A DNA stretch of 64,000 nucleotides from Thermasporomyces composti (GCF_003386795.1 NZ_QTUC01000001.1:3224001-3288000); one strand, 5' to 3'; positions 25,409-34,362 are shown, counted from the first letter of the stretch. Made by a program: numbers and translations. The notes: generated by a model not told the origin, from the sequence alone.

Positions 25409-27772
25409 ATGAGCGCTTCCTCTTTCGGTCACCGACCTTCGGCGTCGCAGTCGCTCGACCCGCGGCCTTCCGGCTCTGAGCCTCGTGGCTCCCAGCCCGC
25501 TGACTCCGACGACGCGGGACTGGCACCCGCGCCGGCCGCGCGCGAAGCCTCCCGACGTGAGGCCATCCTCGAAGGGCTCAACCCGTCGCAACGGGCCGCG
25601 GTGCTCCACGAGGGTTGCCCGCTGCTGGTGGTGGCCGGCGCCGGCTCGGGCAAGACGCGGGTGCTCACCCGCAGGATCGCGTGGCTCCTGGCCGCGCGCG
25701 ACGCTCGACCCAGCGGGGTTCTCGCGATCACCTTCACCAACAAGGCCGCCGGGGAGATGCGTGAGCGGGTGGCGGCGCTCGTCGGCGAGCGCGCCGCCCA
25801 GGCGATGTGGGTGTCGACGTTCCACTCCGCGTGCGTGCGGATCCTGCGTCGAGAGATCAAGCGCTTCGGCATCTCCTCGTCGTTCTCGATCTACGACGAG
25901 GCCGACTCCCGCCGGCTGATGACGCTGGTCTGCCGGGATCTCGATCTGGACTCCAAGCGCTACAACCCGCGCTCCATCCTCGCGTGGGTGTCCAACCAGA
26001 AGAACGAGCTCATCGACCACGAGGAGGCGGCGCGACGCGCCGAGAACCACCTGGAGCAGACGTTCGCCGAGTGCTACGCGCTGTACCAGCAGCGGCTTCG
26101 CGAGTCGAACGCGCTCGACTTCGACGACCTGATCATGACGACGGTCCACCTCTTCCAGGCGTTCCCCGAGGTGCGCGAGCACTACCGGCGGCGGTTCGCG
26201 CACGTGCTGGTCGACGAGTACCAGGACACCAACCACGCCCAGTACGCCCTCATCCGTGAGCTGACCACCCCGGACGAGGACGGCGGCCCGCACGGCGAGC
26301 TCATGGTGGTCGGTGACGCCGACCAGTCCATCTACGGGTTCCGCGGCGCGACCATCCGGAACATCCTCCAGTTCGAGGAGGACTTCCCCGACGCGCGCGT
26401 GATTCTGCTCGAGCAGAACTACCGCTCCACCCAGACGATCCTGTCCGCGGCCAACGCCGTCATCAGCCGCAACACCAGCCGGAAGCCGAAGAACCTCTGG
26501 TCGGACGCCGGCGCGGGCGAGCCCATCGTCGGGTACGTCGCGGAGGACGAGCACGACGAGGCGCAGTTCGTCGCCGAGGAGATCGACCGGCTCACCGACA
26601 AGGGGGTGGCTCGGCCGGGCGACGTCGCCGTCTTCTACCGGACGAACGCGCAGAGCCGGGTCTTCGAGGAGATCTTCATTCGCGTCGGCCTGCCCTACAA
26701 GGTGGTCGGCGGTGTGCGGTTCTACGAGCGGCGCGAGATTCGGGACGCGCTCGCCTACCTGCGGCTGCTCGTCAACCCCGAGGACACGGTCTCGCTGCGT
26801 CGAATCCTCAACGTCCCCAAGCGTGGTATCGGGGAGCGAGCCGAGGCCTGTGTCGAGGCGTTGGCCCAGCGGGAGCGGATCACGTTCTGGCAGGCGCTTC
26901 GGCGCGCCGACGACGCCGTGGGGTTGGCCGCCCGGTCAGCCAACGCCATCCGTGGCTTTGTCGCGCTGATCGACGAGCTCCGCCAGCTCGTCGATGAGGG
27001 GGAGCCGCCGGCCGAGATCCTCGAGCAGGTCCTGGCGCGGACCGGATATCTGCAGGAGCTGGAGGCGTCCGGTGACCCGCAGGACGAGACGCGGGTGGAG
27101 AACCTCGCGGAGCTCGTCGCGGTCGCTCGGGAGTTCGCCGAGGCCGCGCAGACCCAGGGCACCTCCGCCACCTTGGCGGACTTCCTTGAGCGAGTCTCTC
27201 TCGTCGCCGACTCCGACGAGATCCCGGACGACGACGAGGGTGTGGTCACCCTCATGACCCTGCACACCGCCAAGGGCTTGGAGTTCCCCGTGGTGTTCCT
27301 CACCGGCCTCGAGGACGGCGTGTTCCCGCACAGCCGGTCCCAGGGCGACGTGCGTGAGCTCGAGGAGGAACGCCGACTGGCCTACGTCGGGATCACCCGC
27401 GCTCGGGAACGGCTGTACGTCTCGCGGGCCGTCGTCCGCAGCGCGTGGGGAGCGCCCCAGCACAACCCCGCCTCCCGCTTCCTCGACGAGATTCCCGCCG
27501 AGCTGATCGAGTGGCGACGGACCGAGGCCGACCATGCGCGGTGGACGTCACAGTCGGCGTCGGTACGACGGGCCGAGCGGATCTCAGGCCGCTCCAGCAA
27601 GCCGGCGGTGGTGGCGCTCGCGCCTGGCGACCGGGTGGTGCACGACACGTTCGGCCTGGGCTCGGTGGTGGCCACGGCCGGCGACGGTGACAACGCCGAA
27701 GCGACGATCGACTTCGGCTCGGGCGGGGTCAAGCGGTTCCTCCTCCGCTACGCCCCGCTGCAGAAGCTCTGA
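25409..27772 (+). CDS. pcrA: ATP-dependent DNA helicase PcrA/UvrD
   Basis: 787 residues of superfamily 1A helicase, 3'-5' direction, used in repair and in clearing replication conflicts. Motif order: LNPSQRAAV (Q motif), Walker A GAGSGKTR (77-84), ITFTNKAAGEMRER (Ia), VDEYQDTN (motif II, Asp269-Glu270), VGDADQSIYGFRGA (III), QNYRS (IV), LMTLHTAKGLEFPVVF (V), and RRLAYVGITRARERLY (VI). The C-terminal region ends in a small domain (DRVVHDTFGLGSVV) typical of PcrA for binding RNA polymerase. The first ~50 residues are disordered. Converges with the M23 peptidase gene. Confidence 0.95.
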   Translation: MSASSFGHRPSASQSLDPRPSGSEPRGSQPADSDDAGLAPAPAAREASRREAILEGLNPSQRAAVLHEGCPLLVVAGAGSGKTRVLTRRIAWLLAARDARPSGVLAITFTNKAAGEMRERVAALVGERAAQAMWVSTFHSACVRILRREIKRFGISSSFSIYDEADSRRLMTLVCRDLDLDSKRYNPRSILAWVSNQKNELIDHEEAARRAENHLEQTFAECYALYQQRLRESNALDFDDLIMTTVHLFQAFPEVREHYRRRFAHVLVDEYQDTNHAQYALIRELTTPDEDGGPHGELMVVGDADQSIYGFRGATIRNILQFEEDFPDARVILLEQNYRSTQTILSAANAVISRNTSRKPKNLWSDAGAGEPIVGYVAEDEHDEAQFVAEEIDRLTDKGVARPGDVAVFYRTNAQSRVFEEIFIRVGLPYKVVGGVRFYERREIRDALAYLRLLVNPEDTVSLRRILNVPKRGIGERAEACVEALAQRERITFWQALRRADDAVGLAARSANAIRGFVALIDELRQLVDEGEPPAEILEQVLARTGYLQELEASGDPQDETRVENLAELVAVAREFAEAAQTQGTSATLADFLERVSLVADSDEIPDDDEGVVTLMTLHTAKGLEFPVVFLTGLEDGVFPHSRSQGDVRELEEERRLAYVGITRARERLYVSRAVVRSAWGAPQHNPASRFLDEIPAELIEWRRTEADHARWTSQSASVRRAERISGRSSKPAVVALAPGDRVVHDTFGLGSVVATAGDGDNAEATIDFGSGGVKRFLLRYAPLQKL

Positions 27773-27808
27773 GCCTGTCGTCGTCGCGTCGCGCGGCCGG
27801 CTCGCGCC

Positions 27809-29182
27809 TCAGATCGGCAGACCGAGCTGACGCAGCCAGGGCAGCGGGTCGATGGGGTCGCCTCCGCCAGGACGCACCTCGAGGTGGAGGTGCGGTCCAC
27901 TGGAGTTGCCGGTGCTGCCGACGTACCCGATCGTCGTGCCCGCGGCGACGTAGCCGCTCCGACGCTCGTATCCGGAGAGGTGGCAGTACCAGGTCACCGT
28001 GCCGTCCGGGTGCCGGATGGCGATCTTGTTGCCGTAGGGGCCGTCGTAGCCCGCCTCGATGATCTCGCCGTCGCCGATGGCTCGGACAGGGCTCCCCAAG
28101 GGGGCGGCGAAGTCGAGACCCGTGTGGTTGTGGCTCCACATCGAGCCGGCGTCACCGAAGTAGGCGCTGAGCCGGAACGACCGCAGCGGGAGGTACCACT
28201 GGATGACCCGCTCGAAGGTTTGTTCCTGGGTGGCGGCGCGGGCGCTCTTCTCGATGAGCTGGAGCTCCTTCGTGCGCTCGGCCTCCCAGACGGCCCGTTC
28301 GGCGGCGGCGAGCCGGCGCTGCCGCTCGGCCTCCCTGGCGGCCGCTTCGGCCTTCGCTCGGGCGTCGTCGCCCCGCGACCGGTCAGCGCGGCTCGCGGCG
28401 GCGGACCGGGCCTCGTGCAGCTGGTTGACGGTGAGGGCGATGCCCGCGGGCGCACTCTGTCGGACCTCGGTGGTCGGCGCGCTGCTGGGCGCTGCCGCGT
28501 GGACCGTCATCGCGCCGGTCGCAGCGGCCACCAGGGTCGCGACCCCGGCCACGGCCGGCACGGTGGGGAAGGTGGAGGCCGGCGTGCGGTTGCCCGCGGC
28601 CTTCTTCCGTTTCCCTCCCGCAGGACGGGCCGCGCGACCGAGCCGGGTTGCGGAGATCGTGGAACGGCTCGCGCGTCGACGCCCCCCTCGGCTCGTGCCG
28701 GTGGCACGGCGGTACTCCTGCGGGGAGGGCTGGGGGGATGGCTGCGTGGTGCGGTTGGCCTGAAGGCTGCCGAGGGCCGGACTCACGCCCGTCGCCATCC
28801 TTCGACCCGCTCCGGGGACGTCGCGGTGGAGGCCGGGGTGACCAGTGTCAGACGCCGCCTGCCCAGACCCGGGCGTGGAGGCCAGGTCGGTGCGCGGGAG
28901 CTGAGGATGCCAAGGGGACGCAGCGGCTCGCGGGCCAGCGGCCCGCCAGTCCGGACGCTGATCCCGCGCCGGACGTTGACCCCGTGCCGGCGTGGTCACG
29001 ACGTCAGCGTGACCTGGCGCAGGTGTGGTGCGGCTGACTCCGGCGTCGCGAGCTCCGCCGAGCCGCAGAGGCTGGGCGTCGTCTCTCTCCGTCCGGATAC
29101 GCCTGCCGACGTAAACCCGCGGGCGGGACGGCCGAAAGCGAGCGGCCGGCGCAGCACGGCGGTGCTTCCCGGGCTCGGCCAC
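27809..29182 (-). CDS. Secreted M23-family peptidoglycan endopeptidase
   Basis: 457 residues. The N-terminal ~215 are Arg/Pro/Ala-rich. A membrane/signal segment (PAVAGVATLVAAATGAMTV, about 221-245) is followed by an Ala/Glu/Arg coiled coil (about 275-320) and the C-terminal M23 domain. Zinc ligands are visible: His and Asp in HNHTGLDFA, and the HLHLEV motif at the end. It should cleave peptide cross-links in peptidoglycan. The GTG at 29182 has GAGGAAGG about 11 nt upstream, and its GKHRR opening is common in actinobacterial wall hydrolases. An internal ATG at 28798 is an alternative, since codons before it are less GC-biased. Confidence 0.82.
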   Translation of the reverse strand: MAEPGKHRRAAPAARFRPSRPRVYVGRRIRTERDDAQPLRLGGARDAGVSRTTPAPGHADVVTTPARGQRPARDQRPDWRAAGPRAAASPWHPQLPRTDLASTPGSGQAASDTGHPGLHRDVPGAGRRMATGVSPALGSLQANRTTQPSPQPSPQEYRRATGTSRGGRRRASRSTISATRLGRAARPAGGKRKKAAGNRTPASTFPTVPAVAGVATLVAAATGAMTVHAAAPSSAPTTEVRQSAPAGIALTVNQLHEARSAAASRADRSRGDDARAKAEAAAREAERQRRLAAAERAVWEAERTKELQLIEKSARAATQEQTFERVIQWYLPLRSFRLSAYFGDAGSMWSHNHTGLDFAAPLGSPVRAIGDGEIIEAGYDGPYGNKIAIRHPDGTVTWYCHLSGYERRSGYVAAGTTIGYVGSTGNSSGPHLHLEVRPGGGDPIDPLPWLRQLGLPI

Positions 29183-29551
29183 GGACGTTTACCCTTCCTC
29201 AACTGCTGCCTGGGGGCAGCCAAGGTACGGACGGCGGAGACGATAACGGATGTGTCAACCGGTGCCAAATGCTCGCACACGGATTGTGGTTCATCCGTTG
29301 ATGACGAATCGTGACAAACGCCGCTCAGCCGACAGGGTTGGCTACGATCCGTATCGAGATTCGCCGAATTCGTGACGATCGTCACGGCGTTCCGGAGGGC
29401 GTTCCGTCGTCCTAGCGTCGAGGTCGTCGCGTCCGTGCCATTGGTCGCCCCATCCCGTGGCCATCCGTGCCATGGTGGAGGCAGCTCGAGCGGGGGGGGG
29501 ACCGGTCCACCCCCCGCGCGGTGAGGCCTGAGGGTCACGAAGGAGCCGAGG
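29183..29551. promoter_or_regulatory. Divergent regulatory region between M23 peptidase and the B12-binding gene
   Basis: 369 bp of lower GC content between divergent genes. It contains a TTGACA hexamer on the minus strand (29251-29256), the palindrome at 29371-29386, a run of eleven G (about 29492-29502), and the GGAG ribosome binding site of the B12-binding gene. No gene is visible. Confidence 0.5.
29371..29386. promoter_or_regulatory. CRP/GlxR-type palindrome
   Basis: CGTGACGATCGTCACG is a perfect 16-bp palindrome containing GTGA-N6-TCAC, the half-site spacing of CRP/FNR-family operators. It lies 189 bp upstream of the M23 start and 166 bp upstream of the B12-binding start. In actinomycetes such regulators control wall hydrolases and central metabolism, so either gene is a plausible target. 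Confidence 0.55.
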
Positions 29552-30055
29552 ATGGCAGTGCCGGAGAGTCGAGGATCGACACCCGACACCGGTGCCGACG
29601 CTGGACGTAGGGCGGCGGCGACCCCGTCACCCGCTGGGCGCATCCGGGTCGTCATCGCCAAACCGGGTCTCGACGGACACGACCGGGGAGCCAAGGTGGT
29701 CGCCCGAGCGCTCCGAGACGCCGGCATGGAGGTCATCTACACCGGGCTGCACCAGACGCCTGAGCAGATCGTCGAGACCGCGATTCAGGAGGACGCGGAC
29801 GGCATCGGCCTGTCCATCCTGTCCGGCGCCCACATGACCCTGTTCCGGCGGGTCCTGGACCTGCTCCGACAGCGCGACGCGGACGACATCGTCGTGTTCG
29901 GCGGCGGCATCATCCCCGACGCCGACATCCAGGCGTTGACCGACCTGGGGGTCGCGAAGGTCTTCACGCCCGGCACCCCGACACAGGAGATCGTCACCTG
30001 GGTGCGCGATCACCTGGGCGAACCGGCCGAGCCAGCGAGCGCCGAGTCAGCCTGA
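29552..30055 (+). CDS. Cobalamin-binding subunit of a B12-dependent mutase
   Basis: 167 residues. After a disordered ~28 residues comes a B12-binding Rossmann domain with [10 protein letters not shown] (His43 as the cobalt ligand in the DxHxxG motif), SILSGAH and GGGIIPD. Proteins of this length are the small subunits of split mutases (as in isobutyryl-CoA mutase) or the detached C-terminal domain of methylmalonyl-CoA mutase. It has no catalytic barrel. The matching large subunit, which lacks a B12 domain, is encoded 25 kb downstream. Position just before sucCD is suggestive, because the mutase product would be succinyl-CoA. Confidence 0.88.
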   Translation: MAVPESRGSTPDTGADAGRRAAATPSPAGRIRVVIAKPGLDGHDRGAKVVARALRDAGMEVIYTGLHQTPEQIVETAIQEDADGIGLSILSGAHMTLFRRVLDLLRQRDADDIVVFGGGIIPDADIQALTDLGVAKVFTPGTPTQEIVTWVRDHLGEPAEPASAESA

Positions 30056-30104
30056 CCGGTCGTGGACGTCCACGGACGCGCTGTACTCGGGCGCCGACCC
30101 GCCG

Positions 30105-30133
30105 GTGACCACGCCTGAGGGCGGGACTAGGCT
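30105..30133 (+). promoter_or_regulatory. Candidate promoter of sucCD
   Basis: GTGACC (30105-30110) and TAGGCT (30128-30133) are separated by 17 bp, a normal spacing for the housekeeping sigma factor. They lie about 80 bp upstream of sucC. Confidence 0.4.
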
Positions 30134-30214
30134 CGCCGCGGGTTCTGATGTGGAGCCCCGAGTAACGAACCCTGACAACCAGGCGTACGCGAACCGATCA
30201 GGAAGAGCGCGCTC

Positions 30215-31417
30215 GTGGACCTAATGGAATACCAGGCGAAGACTCTCTTCGCCGACCACGGTGTACCGGTCACACTCGGCCGGGTTGTCCGAACTCCGGA
30301 GGAGGCGCGCGCCGCCGCTGCGGAGTTGGGCGTACCGGTTGTCGTCAAAGCGCAGGTCAAGACGGGAGGGCGCGGCAAGGCGGGCGGTGTGAAGCTCGCG
30401 GCGAATCCCGACGAGGCCGCCGACCGGGCCCGCGACATCCTCGGCCTCGACATCAAGGGCCACACGGTGCGCCAGCTGCTGGTCGCCCCTGCGGCCGAGA
30501 TCGCCGAGGAGTACTACTTCTCCTTCCTCGTCGACCGGGCCAACCGCGCGTACCTGTGCATCGCCTCGACCGAGGGCGGCGTGGAGATCGAGGAGGTCGC
30601 TCGGACCAAGCCCGAGGCCGTACACAAGATCCCCATCGACCCCATCGACGGGGTCGACGAGGCCAAGGCCCGCGAGATCGTGGCGACGGCGGGCTTCCCC
30701 GCTGAGGTGGCCGACGACGCCGTCGCGGCCATCCTGCGGCTGTGGGAGGTCTTCACCGCCGAGGACGCCACGCTCGTGGAGGTCAACCCTCTCGTCAAAC
30801 GGGGAGACGGGCGCATCGAGGCGCTGGACGGCAAGGTCACGCTTGACGACAACGCCGCCTTCCGGCATCCCGAACACGCCGCGTTCGAGGACAAGGAGGC
30901 GGCCGATCCGCTGGAGCAGCGGGCCAAGGAGAAGGACCTCAACTACGTCAAGCTGCAGGGCGAGGTCGGCGTCATCGGCAACGGCGCGGGTCTGGTGATG
31001 AGCACGCTCGACGTCGTGGCCTACGCCGGTGAAGAGTTCCCGGGTCCGGACGGCCGCGGTGTCCGTCCTGCCAACTTCCTCGACATCGGCGGTGGCGCCT
31101 CAGCCGAGGTCATGGCGGACGGCCTGGAGATCGTGCTCTCCGACCCCGACGTCAAGGCCGTGTTCGTCAACGTCTTCGGCGGCATCACCGCCTGCGACGC
31201 GGTGGCCAACGGAATCGTCGCGGCGTTCAGGCTGCTCGAGGAGCGCGGCGAGGCTGTGTCGAAGCCCTTGGTCGTCCGTCTCGACGGCAACAACGCCGAG
31301 CTCGGCCGGCGGATCCTCACCGAGGCGAAGCTGGCCGGCGTCGAGCTGGTCGACACCATGGACGGTGCCGCGCGCCGCGCGGCGGAGCTCGCCGCCTCGG
31401 CGACGGCCGGAAACTAA
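30215..31417 (+). CDS. sucC: Succinyl-CoA synthetase (ADP-forming) beta subunit
   Basis: 400 residues. With SucD it interconverts succinyl-CoA and succinate while making ATP or GTP in the TCA cycle. The ATP-grasp fold is clear: [19 protein letters not shown] at the start, [14 protein letters not shown] as the nucleotide loop (about 49-62), EVNPLV for metal binding, and [11 protein letters not shown] plus FLDIGGGAS at the subunit interface. GTG start, with an in-frame ATG three codons later. Its stop codon overlaps the AAGGAG ribosome binding site of sucD. Confidence 0.97.
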   Translation: MDLMEYQAKTLFADHGVPVTLGRVVRTPEEARAAAAELGVPVVVKAQVKTGGRGKAGGVKLAANPDEAADRARDILGLDIKGHTVRQLLVAPAAEIAEEYYFSFLVDRANRAYLCIASTEGGVEIEEVARTKPEAVHKIPIDPIDGVDEAKAREIVATAGFPAEVADDAVAAILRLWEVFTAEDATLVEVNPLVKRGDGRIEALDGKVTLDDNAAFRHPEHAAFEDKEAADPLEQRAKEKDLNYVKLQGEVGVIGNGAGLVMSTLDVVAYAGEEFPGPDGRGVRPANFLDIGGGASAEVMADGLEIVLSDPDVKAVFVNVFGGITACDAVANGIVAAFRLLEERGEAVSKPLVVRLDGNNAELGRRILTEAKLAGVELVDTMDGAARRAAELAASATAGN

Positions 31418-31432
31418 GGAGCGACTGCCGAG

Positions 31433-32317
31433 ATGGCGATCTTTCTCAACGAGGACAGCAGGGTCATCGTCCAGGGCATGACCGGCTCCGAGGGCAGCAT
31501 CCACACCCGCAAGATGCTGCGCGCCGGCACGACCATCGTCGGCGGCGTCAACCCCCGGAAGGCTGGTCAGAAGGTCGACTTCGACGGCACGACGCTGCCG
31601 GTCTTCGCGAGCGTGGCGGAGGCCATGGAGGAGACCGGAGCCAACGTCAGCGTGGTGTTCGTGCCGCCGGCGGCTACGAAGTCGGCGGTGGAGGAGGCGA
31701 TCGACGCGGGCATGCCGCTCGTCGTGGTCATCACCGAGGGCGTCCCGGTGCACGACACGGCGGAGTTCTTCGCCCGCGCCCAGCGCAGTGGCCGCACGCG
31801 GATCATCGGCCCCAACTGCCCGGGCATCGCCTCGCCCGGCAAGGCGTACGCCGGCATCATCCCCGCCGACATCACCGGTCCGGGTCGGATCGGGTTGGTG
31901 TCGAAGTCCGGGACGCTGACGTACCAGATGATGTACGAGCTGCGGGACATCGGCTTCTCGACCTGTATCGGCATCGGCGGCGACCCGATCATCGGGACGA
32001 CGCACATCGACGCGTTGGAGGCCTTCGAGGCCGACCCCGAGACGGAGCTGATCGTGATGATCGGCGAGATCGGTGGGGACGCCGAGGAGCGCGCGGCCGA
32101 GTACATCAAGGCCCACGTCAGCAAGCCGGTGATCGGCTACGTCGCCGGTTTCACCGCGCCCGAGGGCAAGACGATGGGGCACGCGGGCGCCATCGTGTCG
32201 GGCTCGTCCGGCACGGCGCAGGCGAAGAAGGAGGCACTGGAGGCCTGCGGTGTGCGGGTCGGCCGGACGCCCAGCGAGACGGCTCGGATCGCCCGCGAGG
32301 TGGCCGAGAGCCTCTGA
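31433..32317 (+). CDS. sucD: Succinyl-CoA synthetase alpha subunit
   Basis: 294 residues. The CoA-binding Rossmann domain opens with [25 protein letters not shown] follows, and the ligase domain contains the phosphorylated His250 in [18 protein letters not shown] stands 11 nt before the ATG and overlaps the sucC stop region, so the two are made together. Downstream lie a 14-15-bp repeat, a perfect terminator and a 16-bp repeat array. Confidence 0.97.
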   Translation: MAIFLNEDSRVIVQGMTGSEGSIHTRKMLRAGTTIVGGVNPRKAGQKVDFDGTTLPVFASVAEAMEETGANVSVVFVPPAATKSAVEEAIDAGMPLVVVITEGVPVHDTAEFFARAQRSGRTRIIGPNCPGIASPGKAYAGIIPADITGPGRIGLVSKSGTLTYQMMYELRDIGFSTCIGIGGDPIIGTTHIDALEAFEADPETELIVMIGEIGGDAEERAAEYIKAHVSKPVIGYVAGFTAPEGKTMGHAGAIVSGSSGTAQAKKEALEACGVRVGRTPSETARIAREVAESL

Positions 32318-32341
32318 GCTCACCACACCGGACGGCTCCTC

Positions 32342-32380
32342 CGCGTCGACTTCTTCGCGTCGACCTTCTTCGCGTCGACA
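32342..32380 (+). repeat. 14-15-bp repeats after sucD
   Basis: CGCGTCGACTTCTT, then CGCGTCGACCTTCTT, then CGCGTCGACA: three adjacent copies starting 24 bp after the sucD stop. The unit length varies by one base. Confidence 0.85.
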
Positions 32381-32410
32381 TGGAGCGCCCGCGGGAGGAC
32401 GCCACCTGCA

Positions 32411-32449
32411 CGCGAAGGGCCTTGGGTCGCACCCCCAAGGCCCTTCGCG
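32411..32449. terminator. Perfect 16-bp-stem terminator after sucCD
   Basis: CGCGAAGGGCCTTGGG (32411-32426) and CCCAAGGCCCTTCGCG (32434-32449) pair perfectly around a 7-nt loop. It is the strongest hairpin in the window. It serves sucCD and, from the other side, the sigma-factor operon. Confidence 0.9.
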
Positions 32450-32530
32450 TTGTCGGGTCCGAAAGCTGTCGGGTCCGGAAGTTGTCAGGTTCGAAAGCTG
32501 TCAGGTTCGAGAGCCTGCCAGGTCCGACGG
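32450..32530 (+). repeat. 16-bp tandem repeat array between sucD terminator and the membrane-protein gene
   Basis: TTGTCGGGTCCGAAAG, CTGTCGGGTCCGGAAG, TTGTCAGGTTCGAAAG and CTGTCAGGTTCGAGAG are four consecutive 16-bp units (32450-32513). A degenerate fifth runs up to the stop codon of the convergent gene. The unit starts alternate TTGTC and CTGTC, suggesting a 32-bp higher-order duplication. Confidence 0.92.
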
Positions 32531-33613
32531 TCAGCCCGTGGTGTAGTCGGACAAGCGGTTCCAGGCGGCCCGGAGCGCGGGCTCCATCGGATCGCTCTCG
32601 TAGTTGAGGTCCTGACCAGCTTGGTGCCAGACGATCACCGACACCGCCCTGCCCCGGCGGACCAAGCCGACGATCTCCATCTCGCCCGAACCGTCGGAGA
32701 GCTCGCGGCCGATCCACCACCACCTCGCGACGCCGGACGACACGCTGATGTCGTTCGGCCCGTGGGGAGACCCCCACGCGCAGTCGCTGAGCCACGTGGC
32801 GTACGTCCTGGAGGCGGCGCGAGCCTCCTTGGTTGAGCCGAAGACGGCCACCACGCTGGCCCCAGCGACCTGGGCGTCGGAGCCCCAGACGAAGTTGCGA
32901 CGCGCCACCGCGACCGCGCCGAGGCTCCGCAGATCGGACGCCTGGCAGACCGACGCCGGGCTCGCTCCCTCACCGTCCTCGGTACCGGTCGAGGTCCAGC
33001 TGGTGCCCGAGTCGTTGACCTTCGGCATCTCCTCTGAGGTGAGCAGGCTCGCCGCCGGATCGGGTCGCGAAGGCGGGGTCGTGGCCGGCGACTCCGAGGG
33101 GGTGCTCGGGCTCGGTGACTCCGATGGCGACGTCGACGGTGTGCTCGGCGTCGGTCCTGGTGTCGTCGCCTCCGGGCTGGTGCCCATGGGGGTGGTCGGC
33201 GACGGGCTGGTGTCCTCCGGGGATCCAGGCCTCGTGGGGTGCGGCGCCGGTACGGCGACACCGGAGGCGCGCGTGGAGCTGGAACGATCGGACGTCCGTT
33301 CCGAGTCCGTCGGGGATCGCTCCGACGACTCCGTCGTGCCGCCAGGGCTGGTCACTGCGGTTCGATCGGCTGAGGAGGACTGGAGGTAACGGGTCGCGAG
33401 CGTCACCGGATCGTAGGGAAGCCCCACGATGGCGCTGTAGCCGAGGGCGCCGACCACGGTCACCACGGCGGCACCTGTCGTCGCGGCCCGCCGCACCTGT
33501 CGCTGGTGGCCTCGACGACGAATCGTCGCGCCGTCGGCCCACGTGACCTTGTCCAGGTCGGTGCGGAGGAGCGACAGGCGATCGGTGACCTCGCGCTCGA
33601 AGTCAGCGGGCAT
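32531..33613 (-). CDS. Membrane-anchored partner of the ECF sigma factor (putative anti-sigma-like protein)
   Basis: 360 residues: a short cytoplasmic N-terminus (about 1-40, DFEREVTDRLSLLRTDLDKV...), one TM helix (about 44-65), a long Ser/Thr/Pro linker (about 90-190) and an extracytoplasmic domain with a Cys pair (SVCQASDL...WLSDCAWG). The layout is that of a transmembrane anti-sigma factor or co-regulator, but I see no zinc-binding HxxxCxxC motif. Its ATG overlaps the sigma-factor stop by 11 bp, so translation is coupled. GGAGGAG precedes the ATG. An open frame extends upstream inside the sigma gene and is not used. Confidence 0.75.
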   Translation of the reverse strand: MPADFEREVTDRLSLLRTDLDKVTWADGATIRRRGHQRQVRRAATTGAAVVTVVGALGYSAIVGLPYDPVTLATRYLQSSSADRTAVTSPGGTTESSERSPTDSERTSDRSSSTRASGVAVPAPHPTRPGSPEDTSPSPTTPMGTSPEATTPGPTPSTPSTSPSESPSPSTPSESPATTPPSRPDPAASLLTSEEMPKVNDSGTSWTSTGTEDGEGASPASVCQASDLRSLGAVAVARRNFVWGSDAQVAGASVVAVFGSTKEARAASRTYATWLSDCAWGSPHGPNDISVSSGVARWWWIGRELSDGSGEMEIVGLVRRGRAVSVIVWHQAGQDLNYESDPMEPALRAAWNRLSDYTTG

Positions 33614-34124
33614 TCTGGGTCTCCTCCGCGGCTTCGACCGAGGGTGCGTCGTCCTCGCGCAGCAGCTGCGCGAGAGCGGTCCGGCCTCGCGAGAGTCGAG
33701 CCTTGACAGTGCCAATGGCCACGCCGGTCTCCTGGGCGATCTCGTCGACCGAGAGCCCTACGAGGTGATGCAGGACGATCGCCTGGCGCTGCGCCTCAGG
33801 AATCTCCTTCAGCGCCTCGACGAGGGCGACGTTGTCCGGACTGGGTTCTGGGGCGTGCGCTGGGGGCCCGTGACGGGTCAACGCGGCGATCCCGTTCTTC
33901 AGCTTGCGCCAGCGACTCGCCGCGATCCGCCACGCGACGGTGCGCAGCCACGCCTCGGGGTTGGCGTGTTCCGCCACGACGGACCAGTGTTGCCAGGCGC
34001 GCGCGTAAGCCTCCTGAACGCAGTCTTGAGCATCCGCAAGGTTCCCGGTCATCGCGTACATCTGGTGGAGCAGCCGCTGGCGGGTGGCGAGGTAGAAGGC
34101 ATCGAAGTCGTCCGCATTCCCCAT
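33603..34124 (-). CDS. ECF-type RNA polymerase sigma factor
   Basis: 173 residues. Region 2 is ATRQRLLHQMYAMTGNLADA and DCVQEAYARAWQHW. Region 4 is LVEALKEIPEAQRQAIVLHHLVG followed by the helix-turn-helix VDEIAQETGVAIGTVKARL. It resembles the SigE-family actinobacterial ECF proteins. The start is placed at ATG 34124, where GGAGGG lies just upstream and the fold begins, rather than at the longer GTG at 34208. A promoter of ECF type lies upstream and could be autoregulatory. The coupled downstream gene is a membrane protein. Confidence 0.88.
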   Translation of the reverse strand: MGNADDFDAFYLATRQRLLHQMYAMTGNLADAQDCVQEAYARAWQHWSVVAEHANPEAWLRTVAWRIAASRWRKLKNGIAALTRHGPPAHAPEPSPDNVALVEALKEIPEAQRQAIVLHHLVGLSVDEIAQETGVAIGTVKARLSRGRTALAQLLREDDAPSVEAAEETQNAR

Positions 34125-34161
34125 GAGCCCTCCGCCACGTCGGGCGACTCCCACATGTGAT

Positions 34162-34187
34162 GACACCGCAGTCAGACCCCAGGTTGC
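34162..34187 (-). promoter_or_regulatory. Candidate ECF-type autoregulatory promoter
   Basis: On the minus strand GCAACC is followed after 16 bp by TGTC, about 40 bp before the sigma gene. AAC in the -35 and GTC in the -10 are the usual ECF landmarks. Confidence 0.35.
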
Positions 34188-34297
34188 AGCGGACGCTCTC
34201 CTCACCACACGTCGCGGTGCGGACGCTGACCGCTGTCGGCAGGTGCGCAGGGGACAAACCTACCCATAGCGGCTCGCTCCCGGACAGCGCCGCCCAC

Positions 34298-34362
34298 GGT
34301 GCACTGGTTCAACGGTGCACTGGGCCAGTGGTCGCACTGGTCGGTGGTCGCACTGGTTCAAC
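34298..34362 (+). repeat. 16-bp tandem repeat array, 4 units
   Basis: GGTGCACTGGTTCAAC, GGTGCACTGGGCCAGT, GGTCGCACTGGTCGGT and GGTCGCACTGGTTCAAC follow each other; the first three are 16 bp and the last 17. First and last units share the GGTTCAAC end. Confidence 0.9.

Noticed and set aside
29183-29551. c-di-AMP (ydaO-type) riboswitch upstream of the M23 peptidase
   Set aside because: Such switches precede wall hydrolases in actinomycetes, so I looked for the conserved GGGGGA and GGTGAAT-like cores on the minus strand and did not find them.
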